Counted from the first letter of the stretch, positions 9,530 to 18,762 are shown. The stretch: 64,000 nucleotides of DNA from DATKAS01 sp963773315 (GCA_963773315.1 CAVZAF010000006.1:1-64000), one strand, 5' to 3'. The notes: a model not told the origin generated them from the sequence alone. Numbers and translations are program-made.

Positions 9530-10214
9530 TCAGGGCTTGGCGTTGTGACGGCGCTCGGCCCGCTTCCGCGCCCTCGCGGTGGGACGGGCGACCCTGCGGG
9601 ACTGCCAGCGGGAGGGCTCACGGGCGGGACGCTCCGCGCTCGCCTGGCGCCACACCTTCACGAACCGCTGCACCGCCGTGAATGCCGTGAGGACCAACAT
9701 CACCCAGAGCACGGGGACGAGCAACGAGTCGAAGAGCAGACCGAAGCAGAGGAGGATGATCCGCTCGGCGCGCTCCATGATCCCGCCGCGAGCGTCGAAG
9801 CCGAGCGACTCGGCCTTCGCCCGCTCGTAGGAGATGATCTGCGACATCGCGAGGACTGCGAGAGGCAGCATCGCCAGCGCGTCCGCCGTTGACCGTCGCG
9901 AGATACCAGGCGACACCACCGAACAGCAGGGCGTCGGTGCATCGGTCGCTGACCGAGTCGAAGAACGCGCCGCGGCGCGAAGCGGTGCCGGACGCCTTGG
10001 CGACCGCGCCGTCGAGCAAGTCGGGCACCGCCGCGAGGATGACCAGGAGAAGACCACCACGGAGAGCGCCTGCGCCGATCGCGATCGCGGCAGCGACGGC
10101 GGTGAGCAACCCGAAGGCCGTGAGGTGATCGGCGGTGATGCCGGTGCGGCGGATGTTCGCTCCGACGGGCTGCAAGCCACGCTCGAAGCTGGTCCGCCAC
10201 TTTCCGTCGAACAT
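9530..10214 (-). pseudogene. pgsA: CDP-alcohol phosphatidyltransferase (PI synthase), frameshifted
   Basis: ATG 10214 opens 'MFDGKWRTSFERGLQPVG', typical of actinobacterial phosphatidylinositol(-phosphate) synthases. The catalytic CDP-alcohol motif is complete: DLLDGAVAK followed by GAFFDSVSDR. The enzyme moves a phosphatidyl group from CDP-diacylglycerol to an inositol phosphate at the membrane. The frame breaks near 9885-9890 after 'WYLATVNG'. The expected continuation 'ADALAMLPLAVLAMSQIISYERA' and the remaining helices read in the next frame to the stop at 9530. The combined size of about 228 residues is normal. It lies directly upstream of the PatA-like gene. In many actinobacteria HIT and thrS genes are adjacent; here they are 5 kb away. 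Confidence 0.82.
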
Positions 10215-10343
10215 GTGCGCTCCAGGGACGGGGACCGAGCCAGGGTACCAGCGGGTTCGGCGGATCGGGCGGACGCGAACGGCCACTACGCTGCGCCCAA
10301 TCGGCTCGGGGGAGCCCGAGCAGTCAGCGCGCGAGGGGGTTCG

Positions 10344-12410
10344 TTGAAGACCTATCCGACGCCCAAGATCCGCAACGTGGCGCTCGTCGGCCACTCCGGG
10401 GCCGGCAAGACCACGCTGGCCGAGGCCCTGCTCCTGCGGGCCGGGGCGATCAACCGAGCCGGGCGGGTGGAAGACGGCACGACGGTGACCGACTTCGATC
10501 CCGAGGAGCAGAAGCGGAGCCTGAGCCTGTCGCTCGCGCTGGCCCCGTTCGAGTGGGAGGGCCACAAGGTCAACCTGATCGACACCCCTGGCTACGCGGA
10601 CTTCATCGGCGACGTACAGGCGGCTCTTCGCGTGGCCGACCTCGCCGTTTTCGTCGTCAGTGCAGTCGACGGCGTCGAGGTGCAGACCGAGGTGATCTGG
10701 AAGATCGCTGCGGAGCTGGCCCTCCCTCGGATGATCTTCGTGAACAAGCTCGATCGTGAGCGAGCCAGCTTCCAGCGCACGCTCGAGCAGCTGCGCACCA
10801 AGTTCGGCGCGGGCATCGCCCCGCTCGAGCTCCCAATCGGTGAAGAAGCCGCCTTTCGCGGCATCGCCGACCTGCTCACCGACAAGGGCTTCTTCTACGA
10901 GGGCGGCACGCACACCGAGGGTGAGATCCCCGACGAGCTCACGGCGCTCGAGCACGAGGTGCACGACAACCTCGTCGAGGGCATCGTGGTCGCGGACGAC
11001 GCGATGCTCGAGCGCTTCCTCGAAGGCGACGTCCCCTCCCCCGCCGAGCTCGAGCACACGCTCGCTGTCGGCGTCGCCGCGGCGTCGGTGTTCCCTGTCG
11101 TCTGTGGTTCGGCTGTCACGGCGGTCGCGATCGACCGGCTCGCCGACTTCATCTGCGAGATCGGACCCTCGCCCGAGGATCGTCCCGGCGTCGAGGTGAT
11201 CGCAGCCGGATCCGAGCACCAAGTGGCTGCCGATGCGAACGGCCAGCCGCTCGCGTTCGTGTTCAAGACGATCGCAGACCCCTACGTCGGCCAGCTCTCG
11301 CTGTTCAAGGTGCTGTCCGGCACGGTGAAGCCCGACGACCATCTCGTGAACCCGCGGACGGGCTCCGACGAGCGGCTGCACGCGCTGTTCGCGATGCGTG
11401 GCAAGGAGCAGGACCCTGTCACGAACGTCCCCGCGGGCGACATCGCCGCGGTGGCGAAGCTGTCCGCGACCGCGACAGGCGACACGCTCGCGCCGAAGGG
11501 CACGCCGGTGCGCGTGGCCGGCATCGAGCCGCCGCCGCCGGTGCTCGCGATCGCGATCCGGGCCCGTACGCAGGCCGACGAAGACAAGCTCGGCTCCGCG
11601 CTCGCCCGCCTGCAGGAGGAAGACCCGGCGCTCGTGCTCGAGCGCAACGACGAGACGAAGCAGACGTTGCTGCGTGGCACCGGCGAGACCCACCTCACGA
11701 TCGCCCTCGAGCGCCTGCACCGGAAGTTCGGCGTCGACGTCGACACGGACGAGGTGAAGGTCCCGTATCGCGAGACGATCACGCAACAGGCCGAAGCCGA
11801 AGGCAAGTACAAGAAGCAGTCAGGCGGCCACGGCCAGTTCGGCGTCGCATGGCTGCGCGTCGAGCCGCTCCCCCGCGGTGACGGGTTCGAGTACGTCGAC
11901 GCCATCGTCGGCGGCGCGATCCCGCGGCAATTCATCCCCGCGGTGCAGAAGGGCATCGAGGAGACGATGGCGACCGGAGGCCTGTACGGCTTCCCTGTCG
12001 TCGACGTGAAGGTCACGTGCTTCGACGGCAAGTACCACTCGGTCGACTCGTCCGAGATGAGCTTCAAGATGGCCGGTTCGCTCGGTTTCAAGGACGCGAT
12101 GGCCAAGGCCGGCGCTGTCGTCCTCGAGCCCGTCTCGCTGCTCAAGGTGACGGTGCCCGCGGAGTACCAGGGCGACGTGATGGGCGACATCAACGCGCGC
12201 CGCGGGCGGGTGCAGGGCACCGATGCGGTCGGCGGCGGCGAGCAAGAGGTGACCGCGCTCGTACCGACGTCCGAGATCATGCGCTACGCGATCGATCTGC
12301 GATCGATGACCGGCGGCCGCGGCCGCTTCACCGCCACGCACGACCACTACGACCCCATGCCGTCGCACCTTCTCGACAAGCTTCCGAAGCCGAAGGCCGA
12401 AGCGCACTGA
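10344..12410 (+). CDS. Elongation factor G-like protein (EF-G2)
   Basis: TTG 10344 is preceded by GAGGGGG at 10333-10339 and gives 688 residues. The GTPase motifs are present: G1 'GHSGAGKTT' (about 16-24), G3 'DTPGYADF' (about 79) and G4 'NKLD' (about 133). They are followed by the EF-G domain II, the 'GTGETHL' domain III block, the domain IV segment 'SGGHGQFGVAWLRVEPL' and a C-terminal domain V. The unusual G1 (GHSGAGKTT rather than GHIDxGKTT) and low similarity in the switch region mark it as the actinobacterial EF-G2 paralogue rather than the main translocase. The role of EF-G2 is not settled. It diverges from the PI-synthase gene. Confidence 0.9.
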   Translation: MKTYPTPKIRNVALVGHSGAGKTTLAEALLLRAGAINRAGRVEDGTTVTDFDPEEQKRSLSLSLALAPFEWEGHKVNLIDTPGYADFIGDVQAALRVADLAVFVVSAVDGVEVQTEVIWKIAAELALPRMIFVNKLDRERASFQRTLEQLRTKFGAGIAPLELPIGEEAAFRGIADLLTDKGFFYEGGTHTEGEIPDELTALEHEVHDNLVEGIVVADDAMLERFLEGDVPSPAELEHTLAVGVAAASVFPVVCGSAVTAVAIDRLADFICEIGPSPEDRPGVEVIAAGSEHQVAADANGQPLAFVFKTIADPYVGQLSLFKVLSGTVKPDDHLVNPRTGSDERLHALFAMRGKEQDPVTNVPAGDIAAVAKLSATATGDTLAPKGTPVRVAGIEPPPPVLAIAIRARTQADEDKLGSALARLQEEDPALVLERNDETKQTLLRGTGETHLTIALERLHRKFGVDVDTDEVKVPYRETITQQAEAEGKYKKQSGGHGQFGVAWLRVEPLPRGDGFEYVDAIVGGAIPRQFIPAVQKGIEETMATGGLYGFPVVDVKVTCFDGKYHSVDSSEMSFKMAGSLGFKDAMAKAGAVVLEPVSLLKVTVPAEYQGDVMGDINARRGRVQGTDAVGGGEQEVTALVPTSEIMRYAIDLRSMTGGRGRFTATHDHYDPMPSHLLDKLPKPKAEAH

Positions 12411-12433
12411 GCGACCTCTCCCCCGCCGACGCG

Positions 12434-12787
12434 GTGGTCGCGGCGCGCTCGTTCGCGCGCCGCCTCAGGGAGGCGATCGAGGTCGCGCCTCCTGCGGACG
12501 ACCGCTCGCCGTCGGCGATCCGAGATCTCGCGTCGCGCGTCGCCACGGTGCTCGACGACACCACACGACGCCTCGGAGGCTCGGCCGCTTCCCGCGCGGG
12601 TGGCGACCCGATCGAAGCCGTGGCCTCCGCGGCCAACGCGCTCGTCGCTGCGATCGGCACCTACGCGGCCAACGACTGGAAGGAAGATCGAGGCGGCACA
12701 CCGGCGATCGACGTGCTGCGCTCAGGGGTCGCCGAAGCCGGCAGCCTCGTGCGCCAAGCGACGCGTCTCACCGAGCCGTCCGGGTAA
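12434..12787 (+). CDS. Hypothetical helical protein
   Basis: This frame follows the EF-G2 gene almost without a gap and ends at 12787. GTG 12434 gives 117 residues, mostly Ala/Arg/Asp-rich helix ('VVAARSFARRLREAIEV', 'AVASAANALVAAIGTYAANDW'). The frame is open back to the EF-G2 stop, so a start overlapping that stop is possible. No family is recognised. Position and codon bias suggest it is co-transcribed with EF-G2. Confidence 0.5.
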   Translation: MVAARSFARRLREAIEVAPPADDRSPSAIRDLASRVATVLDDTTRRLGGSAASRAGGDPIEAVASAANALVAAIGTYAANDWKEDRGGTPAIDVLRSGVAEAGSLVRQATRLTEPSG

Positions 12788-12878
12788 CGGAAGAATCTGC
12801 GCCGAGCTGTCGAAGTCGCGCCCCCAGCGCCGTCGTACGGTTCGAGTCGCCATCCTGGCGGCGCAGAGGAGGAACCCG

Positions 12879-13235
12879 ATGAAGTACATGCTGCTGATCT
12901 ACAGCGCTCCCGATGCAGGACCGCAGTGGGGAACGCCCGAGAGCGACCTCCAGATGAAGCGCTACTTCGAGTTCTCGAACGAGGTCAACGAGAAGGGCCT
13001 GTTCGTGGCCGGCGATCCGCTCGAGGACACCACTGCCGCCACGACGGTGCGGGTCCGCGAGGGCAAGAGGCTCACCACCGATGGTCCGTTCGCCGAGACG
13101 AAGGAAGTGCTCGGGGGGTACTACGTGCTCGACTGCGAGAACCTCGACCAGGCGCTCGAGTACGCAGCGAAGATCCCGAGCGCCGAGTTCGGTTCGATCG
13201 AGGTGCGCCCGCTGATGTCGATCCCGGGCATGTGA
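12879..13235 (+). CDS. DGPF/YCII-domain protein
   Basis: ATG 12879 has an ideal AGGAGG at 12867-12872. The 118-residue product has the YCII-type ferredoxin-like fold start 'MKYMLLIYSAP' and the family motif 'TDGPFAETKEVLGGYYVLDC'. DGPF proteins are small and of unproven biochemical role. They are characteristic genomic partners of ECF42 sigma factors, and the next gene, starting 2 bases after this stop, is exactly such a sigma factor. Co-regulation and a functional link are therefore very likely. Length and motif are normal. Confidence 0.93.
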   Translation: MKYMLLIYSAPDAGPQWGTPESDLQMKRYFEFSNEVNEKGLFVAGDPLEDTTAATTVRVREGKRLTTDGPFAETKEVLGGYYVLDCENLDQALEYAAKIPSAEFGSIEVRPLMSIPGM

Positions 13236-13236
13236 T

Positions 13237-14505
13237 GTGACTCCCGCCGCGACGGCCTCGACCTCTGACGTCGCGCACGCGGTCGAGGCCGTCTACCGGC
13301 TGGAGTGGAGTCGCATCATCGGCGCGCTGGTGCGTGTCACCCACAGCCTCGAGATCGCCGAGGACGCAGTGCAGGAGGCGTTCGCGATCGCGGTGCAGTC
13401 GTGGCCGTCGACCGGGATCCCCAACCGGCCCGCAGCCTGGATCACGACCGCGGCGAGGCGGCGCGCGATCGATCGGCTGCGCGGTGCGTCGGTCTCGCAA
13501 CGCACCGCGCTGCGCGCGGCGGCACTCCACGCCCTCGAAGCGCTCGACGCTGAGCCCGACGACGCGCTCGACCCGGTGTCTGACGACCAGCTGCGCCTCG
13601 TCTTCCTCTGCTGCCACCCGTCGCTCGCACTGGAAGCGCAAGTCGCCCTGACGTTGCGCGCCGTCGCCGGTCTTTCGACCGCGTCGATCGCCCGTGCGTT
13701 CCTCGTTCCGGAGTCGACCATGGGTCAGCGGCTCGTGCGGGCGAAGCGCAAGGTCGAAGCCGCCGGCATCCCGTTCACCGTGCCTCCGCCCGACCAGCTG
13801 CCCGATCGGCTCGACGCGGTGCTCGCGGTCGTCTACCTCGTGTTCAACGAGGGCTACAGCGCGACCGCGGGCGACGCGCTGGTGCGCCGTGAGCTGTGCG
13901 CCGAGGCGATCCGGTTGGGGCGGCTGCTCGACCACCTGCTGCCCACCGAGCCCGAGGTCGAGGCGCTGCTCGCGCTCATGCTCCTCCACCACTCGAGGCG
14001 AGACACACGAATCGACGCCGAGGGGCTGCTCGCTCCCCTAGAGGAGCAAGACCGCACGCGATGGGACCGCGAAGCCATCGTGGAAGGTGCGACGCTCGTC
14101 GAGTCGGCCTTGCGACGCGGCCTCCCGGGTCCGCTGCAGGTGCAGGCCTCGATCGCCGCGCTCCACGCGCAGGCCTCGACCATGGCGGACACCGACTGGT
14201 CGCAGATCGCGGCGCTGTACGACGTGCTCAACAGTCGGTGGCCGTCCCCCGTTGTCGCGCTCAACCGTGCGGTCGCAGTCGGCATGAGCGAAGGACCCGA
14301 GGTCGGGCTCGCGATGCTCGACGACCTCGGCGCGGACCTCGACGGCTACCACCTGCGCCACGCCGCGCGCGCCGACCTGCTGCGGCGCTCGGGCCGATGC
14401 GACGAGGCTGTCGTCGAGTACGAGCACGCGGTCGCGCTCGCCGGCACTGCACCCGAGCGCGCGTACCTCGAGCGCCGTCTGCGCGAGGTGCGCGGTTCGG
14501 GGTAG
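13237..14505 (+). CDS. ECF42-type RNA polymerase sigma factor
   Basis: This 422-residue protein starts at GTG 13237, just after the DGPF gene. Sigma region 2 spans about 15-80, with 'HSLEIAEDAVQEAFAIAVQSW' and 'RPAAWITTAARRRAIDRLR'. Region 4 spans about 120-175, with 'GLSTASIARAFLVPESTMGQR'. A long C-terminal extension follows, with 'VYLVFNEGYSATAGDALVRREL' and TPR-like helices. This extension and the DGPF partner define ECF42. In that group no anti-sigma factor is expected and the extension is thought to control activity. No anti-sigma gene is adjacent. It probably directs transcription of the DGPF operon itself. Confidence 0.93.
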   Translation: MTPAATASTSDVAHAVEAVYRLEWSRIIGALVRVTHSLEIAEDAVQEAFAIAVQSWPSTGIPNRPAAWITTAARRRAIDRLRGASVSQRTALRAAALHALEALDAEPDDALDPVSDDQLRLVFLCCHPSLALEAQVALTLRAVAGLSTASIARAFLVPESTMGQRLVRAKRKVEAAGIPFTVPPPDQLPDRLDAVLAVVYLVFNEGYSATAGDALVRRELCAEAIRLGRLLDHLLPTEPEVEALLALMLLHHSRRDTRIDAEGLLAPLEEQDRTRWDREAIVEGATLVESALRRGLPGPLQVQASIAALHAQASTMADTDWSQIAALYDVLNSRWPSPVVALNRAVAVGMSEGPEVGLAMLDDLGADLDGYHLRHAARADLLRRSGRCDEAVVEYEHAVALAGTAPERAYLERRLREVRGSG

Positions 14506-14514
14506 GAACGTCGA

Positions 14515-14898
14515 GTGACGTTGCAATGGACAGGTGTCTGCATCGACTGCCGGAACGGGCGCGAGCTGGCCGAGTTCTACGCGCAGCTGTTCGGCTGGGA
14601 GATCACTGCCGGCGGTGGCGAGTGGTTTCAGCTCGGTGATCCCGCCGGCGGCGTGCACCTCAACATCCAGGGCGAGGAGTGGTACGAGCCGCCTGTGTGG
14701 CCGGAACGGCCGGACGAGCAGGGGAAGATGATGCACTTCGAGATCCTGGTGGACGACCTCGATGCGGCAATCGCCGATGCGGTCGCGGCCGGTGCCCGCG
14801 TCGCCGAGCACCAACCCGCAGATCGCGATCCGAGCCTTCTACGGATCATGCTCGATCCCGCCGGCCACCCGTTCTGCCTCTTCGAGCCGGGCGGTTAG
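14515..14898 (+). CDS. VOC/glyoxalase-family protein
   Basis: GTG 14515 gives 127 residues with one vicinal-oxygen-chelate module pair: 'WTGVCIDCRNGRELAEFYAQLFGWEI' at the N-terminus, 'HFEILVDDLDAAIADAVAAGARV' in the middle and 'RIMLDPAGHPFCLFEP' at the end. This is the common small VOC type found near sigma factors and DGPF genes. Substrate is unknown. It follows the ECF42 gene by 9 bases, so it is probably the last gene of that operon. Its end overlaps the converging membrane-protein gene by 4 bases. Confidence 0.88.
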   Translation: MTLQWTGVCIDCRNGRELAEFYAQLFGWEITAGGGEWFQLGDPAGGVHLNIQGEEWYEPPVWPERPDEQGKMMHFEILVDDLDAAIADAVAAGARVAEHQPADRDPSLLRIMLDPAGHPFCLFEPGG

Positions 14899-15386
14899 CT
14901 CGCTTCGGTCCAGTCTTCGGGGTTGTCCTCGGTGAAGTGGTCGACGACGTGGCCGTCGACCGCGTCGACGAGCACGAAGCCCCGTCGCTGCGGCGGCTCC
15001 TCCGCCGAGTAGAGGAGGATGCGCCACGTCGGACGGCTGCGCAGACCGCGCCACCCGAGCTGCGCGGACGCGTGCCCCACCGGGAAGCCCACGGCCTTCG
15101 ATGCGGCGACCAGCGCGCCCTTCTCGTCGATGCCGAGATGCCAGCCCGACGTGATGCAGTACACGCCGACGAGCGCGAGGAAGATCGAGACGTACAGGAA
15201 CCCGTCGTTCACGAGGACGCCGCCGTCGTGATAGCCGAGCCACAGCAGGAAGCAGCCGACGGCGACACCGAGGTAGATGAAGCCCGGGATGCGCCGCCGG
15301 CTGTTGTCAGGGAACTGGTACGGCCCGACGAACGACGAGACGTCGAGCTCGTCGGGAAGCTCGTCCCGGTGCTCGGTCTCGGACAT
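14895..15386 (-). CDS. Hypothetical two-helix membrane protein
   Basis: ATG 15386 gives 163 residues. They are an acidic cytoplasmic start, 'YQFPDNSRRRIPGFIYLG', two membrane segments ('FIYLGVAVGCFLLWLGYH' and 'GFLYVSIFLALVGVYCITSG'), then a soluble domain with 'RPTWRILLYSAEEPPQRRGFV' and 'VDGHVVDHFTEDNPEDW'. I do not recognise the family, although the layout is common in actinobacterial membrane proteins. It lies downstream of HIT, separated by a hairpin at 15430-15451. Confidence 0.75.
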   Translation of the reverse strand: MSETEHRDELPDELDVSSFVGPYQFPDNSRRRIPGFIYLGVAVGCFLLWLGYHDGGVLVNDGFLYVSIFLALVGVYCITSGWHLGIDEKGALVAASKAVGFPVGHASAQLGWRGLRSRPTWRILLYSAEEPPQRRGFVLVDAVDGHVVDHFTEDNPEDWTEAS

Positions 15387-15429
15387 CGGGCCGAACGCTA
15401 GCCGTGCTCCCCATCGTTCTCTGATGCGG

Positions 15430-15451
15430 AACGCGCCACATCTGGCGCGTT
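15430..15451 (-). terminator. Hairpin downstream of the HIT gene
   Basis: AACGCGCCA at 15430-15438 pairs perfectly with TGGCGCGTT at 15443-15451 around a 4-base loop. It begins 3 bases after the HIT stop. There is no T-run on the minus strand, so it may be a weak or factor-assisted terminator or a 3-prime stabilising hairpin. Confidence 0.45.
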
Positions 15452-15453
15452 TC

Positions 15454-15978
15454 TCATCCGAGAACGCCGCTCGGGGTGGCGTCGGGCCAGGCGGCCGTGA
15501 GCTTGCGCCAGCTGTCGTCGAGGCTCTCCGGAAGCACCCTCGTCTCCGCGACCGACGTCATGAAATTCGTGTCGCCCTGCCACCGGGGTAGGCAGTGCAC
15601 ATGCAGGTGGCCCGGGATGCCTGCGCCCGCGGCCTGGCCGAGGTTCATCCCGATGTTGACGCCTTCGGGCGAGTACGCGCCCTTGATCGCGAGCACCGCG
15701 TCGCGCACCGCGGCCCACAGCTCGTCGTGCTCGGCGGGACTGAGCTCCTCGAGCGCGGCGACCTCGCGGTACGGCATCACGAGCAGGTGCCCGCTGCCGT
15801 AGGGATACGCGTTCAGGATCGAGAAGCAGCGCTCACCTCGCCACAGCACGTGGGTCTGCTCGTCGGGCGCGCCGCTCGCGAGGATGCGCGCGAACACCGA
15901 ACCGCCGGCGGGCGGTCCAGGTGGGATCGCCGACACGTAGGTCGAACGCCACTCGGCCCAGAGCCGGTCGAGCGTCAC
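15454..15978 (-). CDS. HIT-family nucleotide hydrolase/phosphorylase
   Basis: This 174-residue protein has the HIT signature 'GHLHVHCLPRWQGDTNFM' (HxHxH) at about 115-132 and 'ILNAYPYGSGHLLVMPYREV' before it. The extended form with WQGDTNFM is the AP4A-phosphorylase-like HIT type that follows thrS in many actinobacteria. It probably acts on dinucleoside polyphosphates. Its ATG overlaps the thrS stop by 4 bases, so the two are translationally coupled. In the usual order the PI-synthase gene would follow; here it lies at 9.5-10.2 kb. Confidence 0.9.
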   Translation of the reverse strand: MTLDRLWAEWRSTYVSAIPPGPPAGGSVFARILASGAPDEQTHVLWRGERCFSILNAYPYGSGHLLVMPYREVAALEELSPAEHDELWAAVRDAVLAIKGAYSPEGVNIGMNLGQAAGAGIPGHLHVHCLPRWQGDTNFMTSVAETRVLPESLDDSWRKLTAAWPDATPSGVLG

Positions 15979-17924
15979 AGCAGATGGGCGATGGCTTCGG
16001 CCTGCAGCCGCTCGATGAACTCATCGACCCGCACGCCGCGCTCGACCTCGCCGCCCCGCGGGTTCACGCCGACGGTGCCGTCCCTCATGTCGTCGTCACC
16101 GACCACGAGCACGTACGGGATCTTCTCGAGCTTGGCCTTGCGGATGCGTGCGCCGAGTGGTTCGTGAGCTTCGACGTAGTCAGTGCGGAAGCCCTCGGCA
16201 CGGATGCGGTCGGCGAGGCGGTCCGCGTATGCGTCGTGATCAGCGCGGACGCCGAGCAGTCGCACCTGCAGCGGCGACAGCCACAACGGCAGCGCGCCCG
16301 CGTAGTGCTCGAGCAGGATCGCGAAGAAGCGCTCGACCGAGCCGAACAGCGCGCGGTGGATGACACGCGGACGGTGGCGCTGATTGTCGGGTCCGATGAA
16401 CTCGAGGTCGAACCGAGTCGGGAACTGGAAGTCGACCTGCAATGTCGACATCTGCCAGCGGCGACCGATCGCGTCACGCACGTGCACGTCGATCTTCGGC
16501 GCGTAGAACGCGCCCTCGCCTTCGGCGACCGTGTAGGGGAGGCCTTCGACCTCGAGCGCGTAGCGCAGCGCCTCGGTGGCCTCCTCCCACTCCTCGAGCT
16601 CGCCGACGTACTTCTCGGGCCGGGTCGAGAGCTCGGCTTCGAAGTCGCTGAGGCCGAAGGTGCGGAGCATCCGCAACACGAACTTCAGCAGGGAGGCGAG
16701 CTCGTCGGCGAGCTGCTCGGGGGTGCAGAAGATGTGCGAGTCGTCTTGGGTGATGCCGCGCACGCGGGTGAGGCCGTGCAGCACACCGGTGCGCTCGAAC
16801 CGGTAGACGGTGCCGAACTCGAACAGGCGCAGCGGGAGCTCCTTGTACGACCGCTGCTGCGACCGGTAGATGAGCATGTGACCCGGGCAGTTCATCGGCT
16901 TCGGGTAGTACGTCGCCCCCTCCATCTCCATCGGGGGGTACATGCCCTCGGCATACCAGCTGAGATGGCCCGAGATCTCGAAGAGGGTCGACTTCGCGAT
17001 GTGGGGAGTCCAGACGAACGAGTAGCCCGCCTTCTCGTGCTCCGCGCGCGAGTAGTCCTCCATGAGCTTGCGGATGAGGCCGCCCTTGGGGTGGAAGACG
17101 GGCAGGCCGCCGCCGATCTCGGGCGGGAAGTGGAACAGGTCGAGCTCGACGCCGAGACGGCGGTGGTCGCGCTTCTCGGCCTCTTCGAGGCGGACGAGGT
17201 GCTCTTTCAGCGCCTGCTCTGACTCCCACGCGGTGCCGTAGATGCGCTGGAGCATCGGGTTGCGCTCGTCACCCCGCCAGTACGCGCCCGCGACGCGGGT
17301 CAGCTTGAAGTGCCCGAGGCGGCCCGTGTGCGGCACGTGCGGGCCGCGGCACACGTCGCAGAAGCGGGGCGGGTTGTCGTAGACGCGCACGAGGCCTGCG
17401 TCGGTGCCCGAGGTCGGGTCGTCGGCCTTGCCGCTGATGATCTCGAGCTTGTACTTGTGCGCGGCGAACCGCTTCGACGCGTCGGCCTCGCTGATCTCAT
17501 CACGAATGAAGGGCTGCTTCTCGGAGATGATCTCGCGCATCCGCGCGTCGATGCGTTCGAGGTCGTCGGGAGAGAACGTGCGACCCTCGGGCAGATCGAA
17601 GTCGTAGTAGAAGCCGTCTTCGATCGGCGGCCCGATGGCGAAGGTCGCCCCGGGGAACAGGTCGAGCACCGCCTGCGCGAGCACGTGGGCGGTCGAGTGG
17701 CGAAGTGTGTATCGACCCCGGTCAGAGGCGGGCACGACGATCTCGACGTGGTTGCCGTCGACCAGCACCCAGTCGAGGTCTCGCTCGGCGCCATCGACCA
17801 CGGCGATGACCGCGTCGCGACCGAGTCGAGGCCCGATCGCCTCGGCGAGACCTCCGGCCGTCGTGCCCGCGGCGACCTGTCGGGTCGAGCCGTCGGGAAG
17901 CACGATGTCGATGAGGTCAGCCAT
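15975..17924 (-). CDS. thrS: Threonyl-tRNA synthetase
   Basis: At 649 residues, full length. The TGS domain is N-terminal ('IDIVLPDGSTRQVAAGTTAGG'). The editing domain has 'HSTAHVLAQAVLDLFPGA' and a later 'HVPHTGRLGHFKL' segment. The class II catalytic core has 'KPMNCPGHMLIYRSQQRSYKE' with the zinc-ligand Cys, motif 2 'FEFGTVYRFERTGVLHGLTR' and motif 3 'HRALFGSVERFFAILLEH'. The anticodon domain is C-terminal. It attaches threonine to tRNA-Thr in the cytoplasm. ATG 17924 matches the family start. It leads the thrS-HIT pair and is separated from plsC by 48 bases. Confidence 0.97.
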   Translation of the reverse strand: MADLIDIVLPDGSTRQVAAGTTAGGLAEAIGPRLGRDAVIAVVDGAERDLDWVLVDGNHVEIVVPASDRGRYTLRHSTAHVLAQAVLDLFPGATFAIGPPIEDGFYYDFDLPEGRTFSPDDLERIDARMREIISEKQPFIRDEISEADASKRFAAHKYKLEIISGKADDPTSGTDAGLVRVYDNPPRFCDVCRGPHVPHTGRLGHFKLTRVAGAYWRGDERNPMLQRIYGTAWESEQALKEHLVRLEEAEKRDHRRLGVELDLFHFPPEIGGGLPVFHPKGGLIRKLMEDYSRAEHEKAGYSFVWTPHIAKSTLFEISGHLSWYAEGMYPPMEMEGATYYPKPMNCPGHMLIYRSQQRSYKELPLRLFEFGTVYRFERTGVLHGLTRVRGITQDDSHIFCTPEQLADELASLLKFVLRMLRTFGLSDFEAELSTRPEKYVGELEEWEEATEALRYALEVEGLPYTVAEGEGAFYAPKIDVHVRDAIGRRWQMSTLQVDFQFPTRFDLEFIGPDNQRHRPRVIHRALFGSVERFFAILLEHYAGALPLWLSPLQVRLLGVRADHDAYADRLADRIRAEGFRTDYVEAHEPLGARIRKAKLEKIPYVLVVGDDDMRDGTVGVNPRGGEVERGVRVDEFIERLQAEAIAHLL

Positions 17925-17972
17925 AGGGAACGCGAGCCTACCGGCGACCTCCCTTGGGCCCCGCGGTCATTG

Positions 17973-18722
17973 TCAGCCGGCGCGGGCGAGCTCGGGCTCG
18001 CGGTCGACAGGCTCGCCGAGCCGCACCTTCGCGACGTCGGCCGGCAGCGTCTCGGCCCTCTTCGTCGCGTAGCGATCGACATACTGCTGGCCGGTCAGCT
18101 CGCAGATCTCGTACATCAGCTCGTCGGTGAGCTCGCGGTAGATGAGGTGATCGCCTTCACGACGCTTGTAGCGCGTGAGGTCGATCGGCTGGCCGACCCG
18201 GATGCGGGCCGTCTTGAAGAGCTTCGGCATCTTTGCGTCCGGCGGCTGGATGTCGGCCGTGCCGATCACGCCGATTGGGAAGAGTGGGCACCCGGTGGTC
18301 AGCGCGAGGCGGGCCGCGCCGGTGTGGCCCTTGTGCAACAACCCGTCACGCGAGCGCGTGCCCTCAGGGAAGATGCCGAAGAGGTGACCCCGCTCGAGGG
18401 CGTCGGCCGCGGCAGTCAGCGCCGCCTCGCTCGACCGTCCCCCTGAGCGGTCGATCGGGATCATGCCCATCGCGGGGAACAGAAACTTCGTCTTCCACGA
18501 GTCCATGTACTCGGCCTTGCCGACGAAGCTGATGCGACGCGGCACAGTCATCATCAAGAACGCGGAGTCGAGGAACGAGATGTGGTTGGGGCAGAGGATC
18601 GCGCCACCTTGGGGCGGCAAGCGGTGCAAGCCTTCGACCTGAACCTTCCAGAGCATGCGTTGGATCGGCGCGCCGAAGGCGCGGACCAGGTCTTGCATCT
18701 TGCCGGCGCCGGCTTCAGCCAT
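17973..18722 (-). CDS. 1-acylglycerol-3-phosphate acyltransferase (PlsC family)
   Basis: This 249-residue protein has the PlsC acyltransferase blocks: 'ILCPNHISFLDSAFLM' (the NHxSxxD catalytic motif), 'GKAEYMDSWKTKFLFPAMG', 'GIFPEGTRSRDGLLHKGHTG' (block III) and 'PLFPIGVIGTADIQP' (block IV). It makes phosphatidic acid by acylating lysophosphatidic acid at the inner membrane face, feeding the CDP-diacylglycerol used by the PI synthase in this window. It lies between mshC and thrS on the same strand. Confidence 0.9.
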   Translation of the reverse strand: MAEAGAGKMQDLVRAFGAPIQRMLWKVQVEGLHRLPPQGGAILCPNHISFLDSAFLMMTVPRRISFVGKAEYMDSWKTKFLFPAMGMIPIDRSGGRSSEAALTAAADALERGHLFGIFPEGTRSRDGLLHKGHTGAARLALTTGCPLFPIGVIGTADIQPPDAKMPKLFKTARIRVGQPIDLTRYKRREGDHLIYRELTDELMYEICELTGQQYVDRYATKRAETLPADVAKVRLGEPVDREPELARAG

Positions 18723-18762
18723 GCGCGCAGCCTAAGCCATCAGGTCAGAAACTTCGCCAAGT

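Noticed and set aside
9618..11786. A 722-codon open frame on the minus strand opposite EF-G2
   Set aside because: Its Arg/His/Glu/Gly-rich composition is the typical antisense reading of a GC-rich gene. Only its left end (PI-synthase N-terminus, up to 10214) is real.
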